From a virus, in IMG/VR virus record IMGVR_UViG_3300029309_000164, positions 1 to 33,345 of that record: a DNA stretch of 33,345 nucleotides. One strand, written 5' to 3'. The notes below the pieces were generated by a model that saw nothing but the letters and a program-made list of their open reading frames with translations, ran no database searches and was not told where the DNA came from. Below are positions 29,601-33,345 of the stretch, piece after piece. Position 1 is the first letter of the stretch, and each line of letters opens with the position of its first letter. The translations under genes were made by a program, and so were the position numbers.

Positions 29601-31262
29601 CGAAAACTAGCAGAGCAAACAACCAAAAGAATATTACATGAAGAAGAAGCACCAGTTGATGAAATATTTGTAGGTGTAGGTGTATCAAAGCATTTAATGG
29701 GTAGAGTCTTAGATATACCAAATAGTAAGCTAGTAGATTTTATAGTTACCGACCCAATAGCAGTATACAGAAAATATGTGCAATCAACTGCTGGTCTTGT
29801 AGAGTTCAAAAGAGAGTTTGGAATATTTAAAACTATAAATGATATTAAGGATGATATATTTGATTCTGCTATAGAAAATGGTCATAGCATTGCTGATGCA
29901 GAACGGCATTTTATGAACGTAAGGTTTATGTATGATAGAGTGGTTACTGGTAGATTGCATGAGAATCCTTATAGTATATCAAAGAAGTTAATAAATGTTG
30001 TTAGAAGTGGAGCGCAGTTAAACTTTCTTGGAAGTGTTGCATACTCAACTATTGCAGAGCCAGCAACTATAATGATGAATCATGGTGTAGGTCGTACTTT
30101 GTACGGATTGAGCCAAGTATTTTTTAATCCACAAGTATTTAGAAACACAATACAAAATATTGGTAAAGCTGGAGAAGCAATAGACCTTACATTAGGTTCT
30201 GTAAATAATAGATATGTAAGTGAAATGCAGATGAATCAAATGGGTGACCATTTTTTAGATAAAACAAAAAATGTATTTTATATAATGAATGGTCTAACAA
30301 TAATCACTACAGCATTAAAAAGATTAGATGGTATATTAAGAACTGACCATTATATTCAAGCAGCAGTTCGATGGAGCAGAGGTCAAGCAAGTGACTTTGA
30401 TAAACAGTATCTTCTTAGATACAACATAAACAAAGCAGATGCTGATAAAATCACTAAACTTGTAGACGAAGGTAAAATACAAAAACACATGGAAGGTGAT
30501 AAAGGATTGTATCTTGCTGATTTTGATGAGTGGGGTGATGAGGTTCTTGTAGATAATTTTAAAAGTTCTTTATCAAGTGGTATTTTGAATACTGTTCTTA
30601 TGGGTACTCCAGCAGATAAGCCAAAGATTGTAGATGGTTTGGTGTTTTTGCGTACATCTACTATTAACAAAGCTGGATTAGGTGGATTGTTAAAAGAAAG
30701 TAAAGATTATCCAGGCTATGTTAAATTAGATATTCCATTGCTCGGATTACCTTTTCAGTTCTTCTCATATTCGTTTGCTGCTTTGAATAAAGTTACTGCA
30801 TCTATTGCTCAAGGAACTGTTAAGAGTAGGGTTATGGCTCCAATAATGGGTATTGGGTTGGCATATGCTGGATTGAGTTTGCGTAAAGAAGATTACGTTT
30901 GGGACAATATGGCATTCCAAGATAAAATGATGCAGTCAATAGAATATTCCGGTGTAGCTGCTCTTTATATGGATTTGTTTTATGAATCTATGCATACAAT
31001 TTTAGCTGTAAATGGCACAAATATTACTGGTGGATTTCTTAGCCCTAAGTATAAAGATACTGCACATGAATCATTGATAGGATTGACTGGTGCTGGTCCA
31101 AGTCATTCATTGAGTGTTGTTCATGCAATACATGAAATGATTGCTGGTGACTTTGGTAAAGGTGCTGGTGATTTATTGAAGCTAGCACCCTTTGCAAGCA
31201 TTCCATATATCAAAAGTCATGTTAGAGATTTAGCATACACGCTGGATGAGAAGTTTGACTAA
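26601..31262 (+). CDS. Giant internal/ejection virion protein (gp16-like position) with ART-like segment
   Basis: A 1553-residue protein starting in the last 14 bases of the previous gene; no clear ribosome-binding site, so ATG 26649 is an alternative start. Residues ~155-250 hold hydrophobic stretches (INFIALPFGGPTVGIARSAV, GTAAVFGSVLGGFIGMP). Residues ~400-530 are coiled-coil. Residues ~745-885 resemble an ADP-ribosyltransferase-like fold: YLYHG at 749-753, QIGLSMSETFAGAREYTS from 794, then ENSYVIQIKKSAL and DEVVI near 852. The C-terminus (~1240-1553) is hydrophobic and family-like (LGLPFQFFSYSFAALNKVTA). No transglycosylase motif like that of T7 gp16 is recognised. It probably enters the host with the DNA. 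Confidence 0.75.
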   Translation: MVKTNFLLDINYYPTGMSEIGEFVPNENISPTFWETTQAQLGFNYDSQIEAFKEDLEFDTKGIARPLSYYFGLAGSVPPTLGMPEDFDSFKALEDIKNAPPVPFDPDFNPFDQELIAGYEEHADYFADSKNLEHFNFKKRVLDENIKRREIIQFSGFFQNLGAAFFDPINFIALPFGGPTVGIARSAVRVGAGTGVIVAAQEATRYPFDPLATPGEVAASVGTAAVFGSVLGGFIGMPRTLQARRIRKTTDEFVKNVQRNNQDVDFATHAVRTAQARDVGPRPIADALSPYSKDQVADVLKEGSDLASGIRMRRDLLKGNKSALERLANDAGDSLPDFRARLKSEIDDLVQRQKENSYVQRQKIFKDSRKLAEGKIKEIKINNKVMKADEIEALANSDKLIGNKRMYEKALPQLKKTIKSIETKIEKLGKKLEVVQGRIKQNGFSSPQQQEVLRFGTKRDEAYREGNPLHEKQLKEYVLQATNNNKEMKTLEGSLTATQNRLEELNLRKKDNDVAIQNTRKAIDAKNEFLDFERGKFIDSPLFKFVPTPIKSLLFDETATGTAKYAMLKIGHDSGIGLELVKRGLKLGSSIFQRKKTHDGKIYDMILTMRSFYLRSIGMSDLKATNLFSMEQIEWQKLYTGATQRMGGGYIKNEKEFMHDVAVKYMADEKGTNDFEQAALDYLKKKFKDERLEKESVGLLGGTDFLKTLIENKKLDIENRQPVRDKYVNELNKLEHYSNPKLGTKEDPYLYHGFNLKSVLDDPSDANKTLDSFIDANGNLTLKQTGDDLVGDKQIGLSMSETFAGAREYTSVRNKILKTNNRKAIGDENSYVIQIKKSALQKRYETKGEAMDEVVITGPKDIRIKKGDYEIFDFKTKAAKRARDEGYISNYLPFLDKIPKYYKERIPQLKSYIKNYDERLTGLKEEVNDLIERVKSMDEAKKLGTEYLDDNFFPRNFDTQAIRNNRERFINILTTELMKTKYRFNKKNQIKKGLMSEPDARKLAEQTTKRILHEEEAPVDEIFVGVGVSKHLMGRVLDIPNSKLVDFIVTDPIAVYRKYVQSTAGLVEFKREFGIFKTINDIKDDIFDSAIENGHSIADAERHFMNVRFMYDRVVTGRLHENPYSISKKLINVVRSGAQLNFLGSVAYSTIAEPATIMMNHGVGRTLYGLSQVFFNPQVFRNTIQNIGKAGEAIDLTLGSVNNRYVSEMQMNQMGDHFLDKTKNVFYIMNGLTIITTALKRLDGILRTDHYIQAAVRWSRGQASDFDKQYLLRYNINKADADKITKLVDEGKIQKHMEGDKGLYLADFDEWGDEVLVDNFKSSLSSGILNTVLMGTPADKPKIVDGLVFLRTSTINKAGLGGLLKESKDYPGYVKLDIPLLGLPFQFFSYSFAALNKVTASIAQGTVKSRVMAPIMGIGLAYAGLSLRKEDYVWDNMAFQDKMMQSIEYSGVAALYMDLFYESMHTILAVNGTNITGGFLSPKYKDTAHESLIGLTGAGPSHSLSVVHAIHEMIAGDFGKGAGDLLKLAPFASIPYIKSHVRDLAYTLDEKFD

Positions 31263-31289
31263 AATTAAAAAAGAAAGTAGAGTTTCGTT

Positions 31290-32819
31290 ATGACCATATC
31301 AGTATCAAATAATACACCAAGAGTGTCATATTCGGTTGCTCAAGGGCAAACACAGACCTCTTTTACAGTAAATTTTGAGTTCTTTGCAGCAGCAGACCTG
31401 AATGTATTTGTAGACAATGTGCTAAAAACAATCACCACTCACTACACAGTATCAGGTGGCAATGGTTCAACAGGAGCAGTAGCTATAAGCGTAACAGGAG
31501 CAAGTGGTGGTTCAACTGTAGTAATAACAAGAGATATAGCTCTTGAAAGAACAACTGACTTTCCAGTTTCTGGTGCATTTAACATCTCTTCTCTGAATAC
31601 TGAGCTAGATAAATTAGTTGCAATAGACGCTGATGTTGATGACACAATAGGAAGGTCGATAAGACTACAAGATTCTGACGCTTCAGCATCTATGGAGCTA
31701 CCTCTCAAAGCATCAAGAGTAGGAACTGTATTAGGATTTAATGCAACTACTGGTGCTGTTGAAGCTGGACCAACTATTACTGCTGTTCAAAGTTTAGCTG
31801 ATGTAACCACATCTATAAATCTATTGGGTACTTCTGCTGTGGTAGAAGACATGGGCTTGCTTGCTACATCAGCAGTTATAGAAGATATGGGATTGTTAGC
31901 TACATCGAGCAACATATCTGCTATGGCATTGTTAGGAACAAGTGCTGTTGTTACAGATATGGGATTACTTGGTACGTCTGCTGTTGTAGAGGACATGGGA
32001 TTTCTTGGAACATCTGCAAATGTAACGGCAATGGCAAACTTAGGAACATCTACTGTTGTTGGTCACATGGCGGCACTCAACGCATCAGGTGTTATATCAA
32101 ACATATCAAGTGTGGCTACTGATATTTCTAATGTAAACACAGTTGCATCTAACTTATCTGGAGTAAATAGCTTCGCTGAAAGATATAGAGTAGCGTCATC
32201 AGAGCCGACATCATCTCTTGATGAAGGTGATTTATATTATGATACAACAGCCAATCAGTTAAAAGTCTATAGGTCTAGTGGATGGATTGCGGCAAGTGCA
32301 TTTGGTAATTTATCGTCAGACAGTTCTCCAGAGCTTGGTGGTAACCTAGATGTAGTTACGCATAGTATTGTATCGGCTAGTAATAGAAATATATCTTTAA
32401 CACCAAATGGTACTGGAGTTGTACAGATTGATGGAACAACTGGAGTAGATATATCTCAAGGTGCTATATCTATTAAGAATGGCGGTGCTCAATCATATGT
32501 ACGTTTTTATTGTGAAAGCTCTAATGCACATTATGCACAGCTTACTGCACCAGCACACGCAGATTTTTCAGGTAATATATCAATAGTTTTGCCAGCAACT
32601 GCTGGTACATTAGCTCTTACTTCTCAAATACCAACATCAGGAATATCAAATGGCAATGTTGCTACATTTACATCTGGTGTAGCTGATGATGATTTCTTGA
32701 GAGTAAGTGGTACTTCTATCGAGGGTAGAAGTGCGTCAGAATTATTAAGTGATATTGGTGCAACTACCGAAGCAACTGCTGAAGCAAATTCGGTTGCATT
32801 GGCTATAGCTTTGGGATAA
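31290..32819 (+). CDS. Tail fibre protein with T7 gp17-type N-terminus
   Basis: A 509-residue protein. The N-terminal ~150 residues (RVSYSVAQGQTQTSFTVNFE, LNVFVDNVLKTITTHYTVSG, VVITRDIALERTTDFPVSGA, FNISSLNTELDKLVAI) are the Phage_T7_tail domain (PF03906) that anchors fibres to the nozzle. Residues 178-273 are eight 12-residue repeats. Then follow the family-like segment SLDEGDLYYDTTANQLKVYR and a beta-rich tail with ISLTPNGTGVVQIDGTTGVD. It attaches the adhesin cassette or contacts the receptor. The C-terminus lacks an S74 domain; that is on the separate 307-aa protein a few genes on. Confidence 0.9.
   Translation: MTISVSNNTPRVSYSVAQGQTQTSFTVNFEFFAAADLNVFVDNVLKTITTHYTVSGGNGSTGAVAISVTGASGGSTVVITRDIALERTTDFPVSGAFNISSLNTELDKLVAIDADVDDTIGRSIRLQDSDASASMELPLKASRVGTVLGFNATTGAVEAGPTITAVQSLADVTTSINLLGTSAVVEDMGLLATSAVIEDMGLLATSSNISAMALLGTSAVVTDMGLLGTSAVVEDMGFLGTSANVTAMANLGTSTVVGHMAALNASGVISNISSVATDISNVNTVASNLSGVNSFAERYRVASSEPTSSLDEGDLYYDTTANQLKVYRSSGWIAASAFGNLSSDSSPELGGNLDVVTHSIVSASNRNISLTPNGTGVVQIDGTTGVDISQGAISIKNGGAQSYVRFYCESSNAHYAQLTAPAHADFSGNISIVLPATAGTLALTSQIPTSGISNGNVATFTSGVADDDFLRVSGTSIEGRSASELLSDIGATTEATAEANSVALAIALG
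31821..32108 (+). repeat. Eight in-frame 36-bp repeats in the fibre gene
   Basis: Eight consecutive 12-codon units follow the pattern (L/F/N)-L-(G/A)-T-S-x-x-V/I-x-x-M-(G/A), for example LLGTSAVVEDMG and FLGTSANVTAMA, degenerating in the last unit. Codons differ widely between units while residues are kept, so these are old repeats under protein-level selection rather than recent slippage. They probably form a regular fibre shaft. Confidence 0.9.
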
Positions 32820-32831
32820 AGGAGAAATAAT

Positions 32832-33191
32832 ATGGCAAATACATTTAAGGTAGTTAGTCACGATGTCATGCCAGCATCTGCTGGTACGCCAGAGGACTTG
32901 TATACTACACCTGGAAGTACAACAACTGTGGTTATTGGTTTGATGCTAGCCAATGTTCATACTGCACAAGTAACAGCATCAGTAAAATTAGTATCAACAA
33001 CATCTGGTGGTGGTCGAACGGCAACTAACACCACAACATTTTTAGCCAAAGATGTTCCTATTGCTGTAGGACAAAGCAAGAATATGTTAGCTGGTGGTAA
33101 GGTTGTTTTGGAAACTGGTGACCAGATAGAAATTGATTGTAGTGTCGCTGATAAGGTGAGCGTCACAATGAGCATAATGGAAATTACATAA
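32832..33191 (+). CDS. Small virion/fibre-associated protein, complete copy
   Basis: A 119-residue protein 12 bases after the fibre stop, with AGGAGAAATAAT upstream. ANTFKVVSHDVMPASAGTPE is followed by a Thr/Val-rich beta pattern (LYTTPGSTTTVVIGLMLANV) and LETGDQIEIDCSVADKVSVT. The window's first 317 bases hold another copy lacking the first ~14 codons. Position between fibre and S74 genes suggests a fibre-associated or tail-tip component. A beta-sandwich is likely from composition. Function not known. Confidence 0.8.
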   Translation: MANTFKVVSHDVMPASAGTPEDLYTTPGSTTTVVIGLMLANVHTAQVTASVKLVSTTSGGGRTATNTTTFLAKDVPIAVGQSKNMLAGGKVVLETGDQIEIDCSVADKVSVTMSIMEIT

Positions 33192-33345
33192 TGTCAGAAT
33201 ATGATTTAGGGAAACAAGCGGATGGCACAAGCTATGAGCCAGTTATTCGTCAAGTAGAAAACACAATTAATAATTCATTCACAATAGACGCAACGAATAA
33301 TGCTGTTGTTGCTGGGCCGATAACGATTGGCAGTAGTGCAACTGT
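32875..33345. repeat. Right copy of diverged terminal direct repeat
   Basis: Aligns gap-free to 1-471. Substitutions cluster around the start of the 61-residue gene (nine within about 40 bases), while the final ~78 bases are identical. The reading frame is kept in both copies. Confidence 0.9.
33191..33345 (+). CDS. Short fibre-cassette protein, 3' truncated by window edge
   Basis: An ATG overlapping the previous stop (TAATG) opens a frame that runs off the window after 51 codons. Its product matches the 61-residue protein at 317-502 except for Ser-Ile to Asp-Leu and Gly to Ala changes near the N-terminus. It confirms that the right end repeats the order of genes at the left end. Confidence 0.75.
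   Translation, partial: MSEYDLGKQADGTSYEPVIRQVENTINNSFTIDATNNAVVAGPITIGSSAT

Noticed and set aside
31821-32108. CRISPR-like periodicity
   Set aside because: The 36-base period is in-frame protein repetition without constant repeats and unique spacers.

Overview
The window reads as one nearly complete small podovirus genome (T7-like tail architecture) from an AT-rich environmental, probably marine, sample. Evidence: a head-to-tail connector portal, T7 tail-tube-type gp11/gp12-like proteins, a short series of internal/ejection proteins, a T7 gp17-type fibre N-terminus, a three-TM holin resembling the gene-transfer-agent type, and several small lysine-rich proteins of kinds I associate with phages of marine alphaproteobacteria and cyanobacteria. 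The host is inferred, not shown. I see no integrase, RNA polymerase, DNA polymerase, primase, helicase or tRNA, so the phage probably depends on host transcription and replication.

The two ends carry the same 471 bases in the same orientation (1-471 and 32875-33345) without indels but with about 25 substitutions, most of them silent. The simplest reading is a circularly permuted genome of about 32.87 kb whose ends come from two co-existing strains; a real tandem duplication is the alternative.

Layout: (1) 1-2819, plus strand: fibre and adhesin cassette with a self-cleaving S74 chaperone, two paralogous tip-like proteins and a tail-assembly chaperone-like protein. (2) 2819-4729, plus strand: lysis cassette with several small membrane proteins, a holin and an M15 peptidase endolysin. 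(3) 4794-11556, minus strand: a tightly overlapped early operon with recombination genes (SSB-like, ERF annealing protein, YqaJ/lambda-exo nuclease, PD-(D/E)XK resolvase-like nuclease), DNA-binding regulators and many small unknown proteins, including two tiny membrane proteins too short for ordinary gene calling. (4) 11557-11976: a 420-base divergent control region with folded RNA or DNA structures and candidate overlapping divergent promoters. (5) 11977-15111, plus strand: terminase small subunit, a run of tiny basic proteins, terminase large subunit. (6) 15114-31262, plus strand: portal, scaffold, gp13-like protein, capsid, tail tube proteins and three internal virion proteins. (7) 31290-33345, plus strand: tail fibre, leading back into region 1.

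The main non-coding novelty is in the early operon. Its intercistronic gaps contain long, nested, often three-way-junction foldbacks at 10338-10443, 10793-10926 and 11593-11761. A pair of perfect hairpins at 5027-5107 displays, in minus-strand RNA, a 12-base complement of the extended ribosome-binding sequence GGAGAAAGC(AC) used by several genes of the same operon. The main protein novelty is a putative ADP-ribosyltransferase-like segment embedded in the 1553-residue ejection protein. All functional calls are from visual recognition of sequence; no database search was run.
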